Shown here piece by piece: positions 8,593-15,659 of a stretch of DNA of 36,445 nt; the stretch's first letter is position 1, and every line of letters begins with the position of its first letter. Source of the DNA: Verrucomicrobiaceae bacterium (GTDB lineage: Bacteria; Verrucomicrobiota; Verrucomicrobiia; Verrucomicrobiales; Verrucomicrobiaceae); contig JAIXOU010000069.1 of NCBI GenBank assembly GCA_027486585.1, forward strand, positions 1-36,445. Direction: 5' to 3'. Under the pieces are notes generated by a model. The model did no database searches and was not told where the DNA came from. It was given only the letters and a program-made list of their open reading frames with translations. Made by a program: the position numbers and the translations under genes.

Positions 8593-9141
8593 CTAACGGG
8601 CCGTCCCTGCCAAAACTTCGCGGGCTGAATAGTCGCTAAGCAGCTTGGAGGCATTCACTTCGATCAGGCTTTCTCTACCCAGGAACTCCATCAGGATCTT
8701 CACGCGCTCTTCACCACTGTGGATGCTATTCACAATGCCTTTGAGTCCTTTCATTGCCCCCTCCGTGAGTTCCACCGTATCACCCACTTTCAGACCGACA
8801 TTGATTTCTCGGATCACCTGACCGTCCATCTCATCGCGGATAGCCTGAATAATGTCATCTGCCACCGGAGTCATCTGACCGCCAAAATCCACGATGCGAA
8901 TCACACTTTGCGAGTGATTGACGGCTCGGATCGAGTTCGCAGGAATAAATCGGGCGAAAAAGTAACTCGGAAACAGCGCCTCGATGAACCAAACTTTGCC
9001 ACGCTTGGTATTTCGCTGAAATTTGATGCGCGGGCAGTAAGTCTCCACATCCGGCAATCCCTGCATCAGCCCTGCCGCGATGTGCTCACACTTCGGTCGC
9101 GAATGGATGACATACCAGGCTGGCGTTTCAGAAAACTTCAT
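8593..9141 (-). CDS. NusG/RfaH-like transcription antitermination factor
   Basis: The preferred start is ATG at 9141, giving 182 residues beginning MKFSETPAWYVIHSRPKCE; an in-frame ATG at 9177 would add 12 residues rich in Cys and Arg before the first beta strand. The N-terminal NGN domain shows AWYVIHSRPKCEHIAAGLM and ALFPSYFFARF, typical of specialised NusG paralogs such as RfaH, LoaP and UpxY. A KOW domain follows: VGDTVELTEGAMKGLKGIVNSI. These factors ride on RNA polymerase and suppress termination in particular long operons, often surface-polysaccharide ones. No ops-like recruitment site or obvious target operon adjoins it; it is followed convergently by kefC and preceded by a tiny zinc-ribbon gene. 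The housekeeping nusG would sit beside secE and rplK, which are absent here. Confidence 0.87.
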   Translation of the reverse strand: MKFSETPAWYVIHSRPKCEHIAAGLMQGLPDVETYCPRIKFQRNTKRGKVWFIEALFPSYFFARFIPANSIRAVNHSQSVIRIVDFGGQMTPVADDIIQAIRDEMDGQVIREINVGLKVGDTVELTEGAMKGLKGIVNSIHSGEERVKILMEFLGRESLIEVNASKLLSDYSAREVLAGTAR

Positions 9142-9224
9142 GTCGCTGAAGTAACAACGTGGCAGGCAACGAGGCAACGATAAAGGTCAGGCAAGGCTTT
9201 GTCGGCGGAGTAAACTGAACCCAC

Positions 9225-9515
9225 TCAAGGCGTGGCCGCAGGGCTGGGGGCGGCAGGCTTGGCTGGCGCAGGCGTACTGGCGGAAGACGAGCTGTCAGAG
9301 TCTTTTTTGGCAGCGGCTTTATAGGAGTCGCTGCGGTAGTCGGTGATGTAGAAACCGTTGCCTTTGAAGATGAAGCCTGATCCTAGACCAATGAGACGCT
9401 TCACGGGACCGGCGCACTCTTCTTTAGGGCAATCGGTCAGATGCGAGTCCTTCATGGACTGCTTGGCTTCGAAGTGGTGACCGCAGGTCTGGCATTCGTA
9501 GTCGTAGGTAGGCAT
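9225..9515 (-). CDS. FmdB-family zinc-ribbon protein
   Basis: The 96-residue protein begins MPTYDYECQTCGHHFE, the signature of the FmdB/CxxC_CxxC_SSSS family (PF09723). Zinc ligands are C8, C11, C29 and C34; the second pair is spaced CPKEEC instead of the usual CPxC, an acidic expansion of the knuckle. The middle contains RLIGLGSGFIFKGNGFYITDYR, also conserved in the family. The tail from about residue 70 is a low-complexity Ser/Ala/Pro stretch. The molecular function is unknown; FmdB was first noted as a candidate regulator of amide and formamide utilisation genes. The gene is transcribed with the antiterminator gene behind it (83 bp away from its preferred start). Confidence 0.9.
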   Translation of the reverse strand: MPTYDYECQTCGHHFEAKQSMKDSHLTDCPKEECAGPVKRLIGLGSGFIFKGNGFYITDYRSDSYKAAAKKDSDSSSSASTPAPAKPAAPSPAATP

Positions 9516-9570
9516 GGCGTGATCGGATCAAATGGGGGATTGGAAAGGTGAAGCTATGCTGGCGATGCAG

Positions 9571-9605
9571 CCTGGGTGCAAAAGAATTTCTTCTCTGCAC
9601 CCAGG
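9571..9605. terminator. Hairpin between oxidoreductase and fmdB-like genes
   Basis: A perfect 10-bp inverted repeat, CCTGGGTGCA (9571-9580) with TGCACCCAGG (9596-9605), encloses a 15-base A/T-rich loop. It lies 14 bp past the stop of the minus-strand oxidoreductase. Neither side has a T-run, so if it terminates it does so without the classical U-tract. It could instead be an mRNA-stabilising stem or an operator. Confidence 0.5.
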
Positions 9606-9618
9606 ATCATTACGCCGC

Positions 9619-11061
9619 TTAGACCATTTCCGGCACCTCAAAGCCTGCGCGATACTCGCGTTTGAGCATCGCCAGGGCCTCAGGCGTGGCGGTGGGGCCG
9701 ACGAGGGTTTCTTTTTCAGAGTCAATCTCCAGCATCGTGCCAACACGCAATTCACCTGATTTAAGAGTGATTTCGTTGGCGGTGAGGTGGGCTGGCGTAT
9801 CTTCGATGACTTCCTGCCAAGGCTGGAAGTCCTTGAGCTGAGCTTTGGCCAGATCGTAGTCGCCGGCTTGCCCAAGACGCCAGGACATGTTGCCAAGATG
9901 GCACCAGGCGCTGGAGTAGTGGATTTTTTCGATCTCGCCCTTCAGATCCTCGCTCTTACGGCTGCGGATCGCGGCGATGAAGTTTGCGGCATGAGTCGCT
10001 CCGCCGTCGCCTTTGAATTTCTGGATGACTTTCCCGGCTGCATCATGAGCAGAACCGCCACCGCGTCCGCCTTCGTAATAGCCTCCTTCGCATTCGATCA
10101 CCATGAAAGCGCTGGTGCGGCGGCGGCGATAAACGTCTCCGGCTTTCATGCCTTTGACTCGGGGAAGATTGTGTACGTCCATGATGACAGGCACATCTCC
10201 GGTATCAATGTACATGAAATGCGTGTTCGGCGTTTCACCTGCATCATCCCAGCCAAAACGGCCGCCACCCGCGATCACACGCTTCGGTAGGGCAATCTTG
10301 TCGCGGAAGACGACGCTGCGCAGGTCATCGAGGATGTGAGGTCCCCAGTTACCCAGCTCCCCATTGCCGGTGTTCCAATTCCAGTGCCAGTCATAATGGA
10401 ATCTTTTCCGTAGGATCGGAATGTCCTGCGCTGGGCCCAACCAGAGATTGTAATCGACGGTTGTCGGCGGCGTGATCGGCTTGTCCATCTTGCCGATACT
10501 GGCCCGCATACCGTAGTGATTGCAGCGCACATACTTGATTTTACCCAGCGTGCCCGTATCTAGATAAGCCTTCAGTTCATCATGAAAAGGGTCACTGCGC
10601 TGCTGGGTGCCGCCTTGGACGATGCGATTGTATTTGCGCGCTGCTTTGACGAGCTGACGGCCTTCCCAGATATTGTGGGAGATGGGCTTTTCCACATACA
10701 CATCCTTGCCGGCCTGGATGGCCCAGATGCTGGCCAGCACATGCCAGTGATTGCCTGTGGAGACGACCACGGCATCGATACTCGGGTCCTCCATGACCTT
10801 CCGAAGATCTTGAGTCGTTTTTGCGGTCGGGTATTTCTGTTTGAGGCGATCCAAAACTACCGTATCTGCGTCACAGAGGTAAGCGATTTCCACCCCTGGC
10901 ACTTTGGCCATGCGTCCGATATTGCCAGTGCCTTGGCCGCCGAGGCCGATACCTGCAATGCGGATTTTATCATTGGCACCCATCACGCGGCTAGCGGAAA
11001 GGGCTGTCGTGGCCAGAGCTGTCTGGCGCAAAAAGGAACGGCGAGTAGTGGACGTGGTCAT
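9619..11061 (-). CDS. Tat-exported Gfo/Idh/MocA family oxidoreductase
   Basis: The 480-residue protein opens with a twin-arginine signal, TTRRSFLRQTALATTALSASRVMGA, so export with its cofactor already bound is expected. The Rossmann domain shows IRIAGIGLGGQGTGN, YLCDADTVVLDRL, VVVSTGNHWH and VYVEKPISHNIWEG with the family EKP. A GFO/IDH C-terminal domain follows (NWGPHILDDLRSVV, about residues 250-265). The length is longer than the roughly 350-residue cytoplasmic members, and the extra C-terminal part (about 390-480) with SSAWCHLGNMSWRLGQ is typical of the exported group in Verrucomicrobiota and Planctomycetota. Some exported members act on glycosides through an oxidation-elimination mechanism. 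The substrate is unknown. It is transcribed alone, divergent from the kinase-like gene. Confidence 0.93.
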   Translation of the reverse strand: MTTSTTRRSFLRQTALATTALSASRVMGANDKIRIAGIGLGGQGTGNIGRMAKVPGVEIAYLCDADTVVLDRLKQKYPTAKTTQDLRKVMEDPSIDAVVVSTGNHWHVLASIWAIQAGKDVYVEKPISHNIWEGRQLVKAARKYNRIVQGGTQQRSDPFHDELKAYLDTGTLGKIKYVRCNHYGMRASIGKMDKPITPPTTVDYNLWLGPAQDIPILRKRFHYDWHWNWNTGNGELGNWGPHILDDLRSVVFRDKIALPKRVIAGGGRFGWDDAGETPNTHFMYIDTGDVPVIMDVHNLPRVKGMKAGDVYRRRRTSAFMVIECEGGYYEGGRGGGSAHDAAGKVIQKFKGDGGATHAANFIAAIRSRKSEDLKGEIEKIHYSSAWCHLGNMSWRLGQAGDYDLAKAQLKDFQPWQEVIEDTPAHLTANEITLKSGELRVGTMLEIDSEKETLVGPTATPEALAMLKREYRAGFEVPEMV

Positions 11062-11186
11062 GGGTTGATTGATTTAAGACGCGTTATTTTGAGACAAACA
11101 GAACGTAATGCCAGTCTAAAGCTGTCATCGAGTCATAGTTTTCGTGACTTGCCCCGCTGGCGGTCTGGGCGGATGGTCGAGTTAAG

Positions 11187-11624
11187 ATGCAAGAAGCCAA
11201 AAACACCGCCAGATCACTCGTCCGACTAGGCTACGATGGTCGCGTCTATAAGACCTTTCGTGGCAGTCTGGCCAAAGAGCGTTTTGACCATGAAGTGCGC
11301 GTTTTGAAATATCTGGAAAAACAAGGCTGCAAGTTCGTGCCGCGCGTGCTGGAGACCGATGATGAGAAACTTTACCTGGTGACTAGCAATTGTGGCCAAC
11401 GCGTGGACCGGCTCACCGAAGATAAACTCCGGCAGATCTACGCTGAACTGGAGCAATATGGCGTGCGCCATGAAGACCCCTACACTCGCAATGTCACCTA
11501 CGATTCCAAGCAGGGACGCTTTTGCCTCATCGACTTTGAATTTGCCACGATCTTAAATAGGCCCGACCTGGGCCCCACGCCGCCAAACCCTGATCCTGTG
11601 GAAAATGGGCCGCGCGGCTGGTGA
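11187..11624 (+). CDS. Minimal protein-kinase-like (Bud32/RIO/APH-type) protein
   Basis: The protein has only 145 residues yet carries the main kinase landmarks: K22 in VYKTFRG as the candidate ATP lysine, E36 in FDHEVRVLKYL as the partner glutamate, H95-E-D97-PYTR-N102 as the catalytic loop, and I-D116-F-E in place of DFG. The glycine-rich loop is reduced to RLGYDGR. After the DFE strand only about 28 Pro-rich residues remain, so most of the C-lobe helices of ordinary kinases are missing. Closest in architecture are small lipopolysaccharide-kinase, Bud32 or aminoglycoside-phosphotransferase-like enzymes. The motifs look intact, so phosphotransfer is plausible, but the substrate is unknown. 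The gene is divergent from the exported oxidoreductase and is followed by a secreted glucoamylase-like gene. Confidence 0.7.
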   Translation: MQEAKNTARSLVRLGYDGRVYKTFRGSLAKERFDHEVRVLKYLEKQGCKFVPRVLETDDEKLYLVTSNCGQRVDRLTEDKLRQIYAELEQYGVRHEDPYTRNVTYDSKQGRFCLIDFEFATILNRPDLGPTPPNPDPVENGPRGW

Positions 11625-11709
11625 TGGCATCAACCGTGAATTGGCAAACAAACATAAACGTGGTTGCCAGAGGAGGCGTATCTCCGATAAGTTCTTTTTC
11701 TCCAGTTTA

Positions 11710-13524
11710 ATGCGCCTTTTGCCAGCCAGCGCAGCCCTCTTTGGGATGCTCCTACCCAGCTCAGGTCAGAACGCGCCGCGTCTGATCTGGCAGCCTGTGC
11801 AGGAATACTTCATTCATCAGGAGCCGGGCAAAGAAGCCATGCCGATCTCTGGCACTCGACGCCTGAACTCTTTCACGGCCTACACACACTTGGGAACGGA
11901 CTTTGGTTTCATGGGCCCGGCTGAGCACGACATCGAGTGGATCAAAGACGAGGTTTTCCCCCATCTAGGTCAGGAGCCCGATGCCTGGGCTGGCATGTGG
12001 CACAGCTTGGCAGGCCTTGCGCGCGAACCCCAAAAATCACTGGATTTCACCGCTGCTTGGCCAGACCTGATCCAGTCAAAATATCAAACACGCATTTCCA
12101 GTGTCCGCCTGGATGCTCATGGCTATGGGCGGATACGGCTAGAGATCAAATCTGATAACCAGCAGATGCTCTGGTCCGTCGCTCTGACCGTGCCATCCGC
12201 TCCAGGCAGCACCCGCATCTTTCCGGTCTCACCGCTGACCTGCACCAAGGCAAAACTGATCAACTGGATCGCTGAACCTGGGTCTGAAATCACCGTCGAT
12301 GGCCTGTTCCTCGGCGTAGAAGCACCGGATGTCCCCTTTGATGAGTATGTCACCGCCACATCTTATGCTAAGCTGGCGCGCTGCTTTGATGCCGATTCCG
12401 GCTTTGTCAAAGATCGCGCCCATCTTGAGGACGGGGCCTTTGAGTCTTTAGCCTCGACGGGCATGTTTGCACTGGCAACCGTGGCAGTCTCCCAGCCACC
12501 CCTTGAGATTGTCAGTCCTGAACGGGCGCAAAAGACGCTGAACAAGATTTATCAGGCCGTGAAAGCTCTGGATCGACCTCTCGGAGTGCTGCCGCATTTC
12601 GTACGTCGCACCGCCATGGCCTATGCCATCCATCCCGGCACAGAATTCAGCACCGTGGACACGGCTATCTTTTATCACAGCCTCATGCTCGGAGCCGAGA
12701 TCTTGCAGGATCACAACTTGAAAGATGAAGTGGTCTCTGCCGTGGATCAGATCGACTTTGATAAACTGCGCCTACCCAACGGAGTCATCAGTCATGGCAT
12801 CAAAGACGATGGACGTACGCTATTAACTCATGGCTGGAAGGACTGGGGTGGCGAAACTGCGCTCGTCATGATGCTGCAAAACATCGTCAATGAAAACGCA
12901 CCACGCCATAAGATGGAGCGTCCAGGGCAGGCCTGGCAGGGCTCTGGCTTCATTCCTGAATTGCAGAGTCTCTTCTATCCTGACTTTGACAGTGATGAGC
13001 CTGATGCCTTGGACGGCGTTAAGTGGGCCCTGTCACGTCACCGCATGTTAGATGCTCAGCGTGATTATGTAACCCGTACTTGGCCCGGCAGCATGGCTGC
13101 AAAGCTAGGTATCTATGGACTCTCCGCTGGCGAAGGACCGACAGGCAATAGCTATTATGTGGGCGGAGTGGATCTACCCGATCAGGCCGTATTGCATCCC
13201 CATTACATCCTCATGTCAGCTGCCCTGACCGAGCCGCCCAAGACCTATGCACTGCTGCGTCGGCTAGAGAAAGCCAAACTCTTTCCCCCATGGGGCATGG
13301 TGGAAACCGTGCCCGTGAATTGCAGCGGCTACCTGCCCATGAACGGGTCCCTCAATGCCGGCTTTGAGGCCCTCGGTGCCTACCATCTCTTTGCCAAAAA
13401 CCGAGGCGTCCCCAATGCGATCTACGGCGCCAGCCGCCACTCTTCAGAACTGCGCCGCGCCGTTCAGCTCTTCTTTCCCGCGAAACAGGCGCAGTCCGCA
13501 GAGACCACGAATGCTGCAGAGTAA
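11710..13524 (+). CDS. Secreted glucoamylase-like (PF10091-like) alpha/alpha-toroid protein
   Basis: The start is placed at ATG 11710, which opens a signal peptide (MRLLPASAALFGMLLPSSGQ); a frame-open upstream start at 11605 would bury this signal and overlap the kinase-like gene. The mature part is about 580 residues. Residues near 315-340 read FSTVDTAIFYHSLMLGAEIL, and later segments read GWKDWGGETALVMML and GIYGLSAGEGPTGNSYYVGG. These resemble the STVDTA, WxxxxEGxxLY and GLTASxGPxGY segments of the glucoamylase-like family (PF10091), which includes beta-1,2-glucanases of family GH144. The match is by motif memory only and the N-terminal 200 residues are unassigned. A role on a glucan is therefore a hypothesis. 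The opgH glucan-synthase gene lies about 3 kb downstream on the other strand. Confidence 0.6.
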   Translation: MRLLPASAALFGMLLPSSGQNAPRLIWQPVQEYFIHQEPGKEAMPISGTRRLNSFTAYTHLGTDFGFMGPAEHDIEWIKDEVFPHLGQEPDAWAGMWHSLAGLAREPQKSLDFTAAWPDLIQSKYQTRISSVRLDAHGYGRIRLEIKSDNQQMLWSVALTVPSAPGSTRIFPVSPLTCTKAKLINWIAEPGSEITVDGLFLGVEAPDVPFDEYVTATSYAKLARCFDADSGFVKDRAHLEDGAFESLASTGMFALATVAVSQPPLEIVSPERAQKTLNKIYQAVKALDRPLGVLPHFVRRTAMAYAIHPGTEFSTVDTAIFYHSLMLGAEILQDHNLKDEVVSAVDQIDFDKLRLPNGVISHGIKDDGRTLLTHGWKDWGGETALVMMLQNIVNENAPRHKMERPGQAWQGSGFIPELQSLFYPDFDSDEPDALDGVKWALSRHRMLDAQRDYVTRTWPGSMAAKLGIYGLSAGEGPTGNSYYVGGVDLPDQAVLHPHYILMSAALTEPPKTYALLRRLEKAKLFPPWGMVETVPVNCSGYLPMNGSLNAGFEALGAYHLFAKNRGVPNAIYGASRHSSELRRAVQLFFPAKQAQSAETTNAAE

Positions 13525-13528
13525 CACG

Positions 13529-13544
13529 GAATCCATATGGATTC
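13529..13544. repeat. Perfect 16-bp palindrome after the glucoamylase-like gene
   Basis: GAATCCATATGGATTC is self-complementary with no loop and starts 5 bp after the stop codon. It lies in the 86-bp gap between convergent genes. It is too symmetrical to form an efficient hairpin terminator and has no T-run. It may be a protein-binding dyad or chance. Confidence 0.5.
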
Positions 13545-13610
13545 AGCGGTGAGACAATGGTTTCAACTGATGCGACTCTGCAACAATCTGAGACGATACA
13601 AGTAAATGTG

Positions 13611-15089
13611 TTACTCCTCTGTTTTGGGCTCTGGCAGCAGGAAACCGACGATGAAGCTGATCAGGGCGATGGCAGTACCGACATAACCAGCAGCCATAGC
13701 GACGTGGGAGGGGAGAAGCGGACCTTTGCCAGCGAGCATGGGAGCCACGAAACTGGTCGTGACGAAGGCCATGCTAGTGCCGATCATGCGGCCTCCGACA
13801 TTGGTGGCGAAACTGCCACCAGTGCCACGCAGATGCATAGGGAAGACTTTAGGCAGGTATTCACCAAAGTAGCTGAACTGAGCCACCGTTAGCAGTCCGC
13901 AAATACCATAGGCCCAGAGGAAAGCGGGGCCGCCTTGCTCGAATAATTTGAAGTACGTCAGCGGCAGAAGCACCAGGGCTGGGATCTGGAAAATTTTCAG
14001 CAGTTTGACGCGGCTGATGCCCCAGATGAGCAGCACAGCGAGAATAATGCGACCGACGAGGCCGCCTAACTCTTGATGGAGCTGTACTTTGTCGCCCATG
14101 CTTTTGATCTTTTCGTTGAGTGGCTTGGACTTCACAAAGTTCTCTTTGATTTTGCCGATGAGTTCTTTTCGCGCTGGATCGGTTGGAGCCAGTTTATTGA
14201 GTTCCAGATTCAGGCCTTCGGCTTCTTTACGCAATGGAGCCAACTCTTTGGACTCGGCTCTCAGCTCAGGCAGACCAGGCGTGACACGTGCCACCGTGAC
14301 CTGTAGCGCCCCAAAGGCGATGCCATAAGCACAGGCAGAAAGGGCGGCGGTAACAAGAGTGACCCTCCGAAGCTCCGGGGAAAAGAGAGCTCCAAAGCTG
14401 GGGCGTTTCAGCGAACCCGCGGCACGGCGATCAATCCAAACTTGGCTCTCAGGCACAAACGGCAGCAGCAGAGCAATTGGGATGGCTGGCAGAATGCCGG
14501 TCATCAGCAAATAGCGCCAGGAACCTGGATCAGTGGCACCGAGGCTGATCGGCAGCCCCCAATGCGGCAGATCCGCGCCATGAGAACTGATCCAAACACT
14601 CACGCCCGTGACAAGCAGACCGCCCAATGAGGCAAAGGCCTGGGTGATACCCAGCCATTTTTCTTTCTCTTTTTTATCCTGGAAAACTTCGGCCAGCCAA
14701 GTGATGGCGGCTACGAACTCAACACACACGCCGATGAAGGTGGTGCTGCGGAAGAAGATGAACATCGGCAGCGTGGTGGCAAAGGCTGCGCAAAAAGGCG
14801 AAAGCGAGTACATGAAGATACTGGCTGCCATGATCTTCTTCCGACCAAAACGATCCACGAGCCAACCGCCCAGCAGACCAAACACGCCGCCACAAAGCGC
14901 TGCGATCCAGAGCAGCTTACCCACCCAATCCGTGACCATCGGATTGTTCAGTGGCACTTTCAAAAGCTCCGCAATCGCTGGTGCTGCGACCAACGGTGTC
15001 ATTAGCAGCTCATAGGTATCGAAAAGAAAGCCGATGCTGGCGATGACGATGATCAGCCAAGTGGTTGTGGTGAATTTGGGTGTGGGCAT
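13611..15089 (-). CDS. MFS transporter with an unusual periplasmic coiled-coil insertion
   Basis: The 492-residue protein shows the MFS fold: two six-helix halves, the loop 2-3 motif GGWLVDRFGRKK at about 74-85, and PESQVWIDRR closing the first half before the long cytoplasmic loop. It most resembles metabolite/H+ symporters for sugars or organic acids. Between helix 7 (about 242-266) and helix 8 (about 343-360) is an extra stretch of about 70 charged residues with heptad-like Leu spacing (ESKELAPLRKEAEGL and on to KIKSMGDKVQLHQEL). In a normal carrier this loop is only a few residues long. Topology puts it in the periplasm. The gene is on the same strand as the TIM-barrel isomerase upstream, and the four-helix-bundle cassette lies between them. 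Confidence 0.88.
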   Translation of the reverse strand: MPTPKFTTTTWLIIVIASIGFLFDTYELLMTPLVAAPAIAELLKVPLNNPMVTDWVGKLLWIAALCGGVFGLLGGWLVDRFGRKKIMAASIFMYSLSPFCAAFATTLPMFIFFRSTTFIGVCVEFVAAITWLAEVFQDKKEKEKWLGITQAFASLGGLLVTGVSVWISSHGADLPHWGLPISLGATDPGSWRYLLMTGILPAIPIALLLPFVPESQVWIDRRAAGSLKRPSFGALFSPELRRVTLVTAALSACAYGIAFGALQVTVARVTPGLPELRAESKELAPLRKEAEGLNLELNKLAPTDPARKELIGKIKENFVKSKPLNEKIKSMGDKVQLHQELGGLVGRIILAVLLIWGISRVKLLKIFQIPALVLLPLTYFKLFEQGGPAFLWAYGICGLLTVAQFSYFGEYLPKVFPMHLRGTGGSFATNVGGRMIGTSMAFVTTSFVAPMLAGKGPLLPSHVAMAAGYVGTAIALISFIVGFLLPEPKTEE

Positions 15090-15105
15090 GGGGAGTTACA
15101 GAAGG

Positions 15106-15151
15106 GTTTGCAGTTGTTTACAATTGTTTACGGTTGTTGACAGTGGTTTTT
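15106..15151 (+). repeat. Decamer repeat array, downstream side of four-helix-bundle gene
   Basis: Five copies of a GTTTAC-type hexamer occur with an exact 10-bp period at 15106 (GTTTGC), 15116 (GTTTAC), 15126 (GTTTAC), 15136 (GTTGAC) and 15146 (GTTTTT). The last unit runs into the stop codon of the minus-strand four-helix-bundle gene. The units point inward, opposite to those of the matching array at 15599-15644. Confidence 0.85.
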
Positions 15152-15527
15152 AGAGTTCCTGCGCACGACGGATTTGGGAGTCACGGAGGTTGTGAATACG
15201 GACGGCGAGATCATAAGCTTGATGAAGAATGGGATCGGTTTCTTGGGCGTTAATAAACTCAAGATCGGTTGCGATAATCAAGTCTGAAGCAGTTTCCATC
15301 AAAGATCCGTGAGCGAGATTGGTGAAATAAGCCTGATCTTTCAGACTCGATCTTCCAGAGCCTTCAGCCAAGTTGTTTGCCACTGAGACTGCCGCACGAG
15401 TCAGCTGACTTGTTAAACCAAATTGTTCTTCATTGGGGAATCTCCGGGTGCATTGGTAAACTTCTACGACCAGTTTTCGAGCCTCCTGCCAGACTTCAAG
15501 CTTCTCAAACGGGAACTGCTTTCTCAT
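15150..15527 (-). CDS. Four-helix-bundle protein (S23/TIGR02436 family)
   Basis: The start is placed at ATG 15527, beginning MRKQFPFEKLEVWQEARKL, giving 125 residues. A longer open frame up to 15659 merely translates the repeat array and is not credible. Family hallmarks are the opening F-x-x-L-x-V-W-Q-x-A, RRFPNEEQFGLTSQLTRAAVSVANNLAEGSGR and the second-half helix LAHGSLMETASDLIIATDL. Members form pentameric four-helix bundles. The first were found in intervening sequences of spirochaete 23S rRNA genes, and the Avd subunit of diversity-generating retroelements is related. Most free-standing members have no known function; they are thought to bind nucleic acid. The gene is framed on both sides by arrays of a 10-bp repeat in opposite orientation, which suggests the protein and repeats move or act together. 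Confidence 0.93.
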   Translation of the reverse strand: MRKQFPFEKLEVWQEARKLVVEVYQCTRRFPNEEQFGLTSQLTRAAVSVANNLAEGSGRSSLKDQAYFTNLAHGSLMETASDLIIATDLEFINAQETDPILHQAYDLAVRIHNLRDSQIRRAQEL

Positions 15528-15554
15528 AGACTTTATGGTTACTTGACGTGAGCG

Positions 15555-15570
15555 GTTTACGATGGTTTCG
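15555..15570 (+). repeat. Inner pair of decamer units facing the upstream array
   Basis: Two plus-oriented units, GTTTAC at 15555 and GTTTCG at 15565, keep the 10-bp period. GTTTACGAT (15555-15563) is the exact reverse complement of ATCGTAAAC (15606-15614) in the opposite array, so the leader of the four-helix-bundle mRNA could fold into a long stem. Confidence 0.6.
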
Positions 15571-15598
15571 CGGTAACTGCTTAGCTGCAAAGGAATCA

Positions 15599-15644
15599 GC
15601 CAACTATCGTAAACAATCGTCAACCACTGTAAACGACAGTAAAC
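15599..15644 (-). repeat. Decamer repeat array, upstream side of four-helix-bundle gene
   Basis: On the plus strand the hexamers GCCAAC (15599), GTAAAC (15609), GTCAAC (15619), GTAAAC (15629) and GTAAAC (15639) recur with an exact 10-bp period. They are the reverse complement of the GTTTAC/GTTGAC units at 15106-15151. The outer edge lies 16 bp from the stop of the sugar isomerase gene. Confidence 0.85.
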
Positions 15645-15659
15645 GGCTCCCTCACCCAT

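Noticed and set aside
15528..15659. N-terminal extension of the four-helix-bundle protein up to 15659
   Set aside because: The extra 44 residues are the translation of the decamer array and spacer, and the family N-terminus begins at MRKQFPFEKL.
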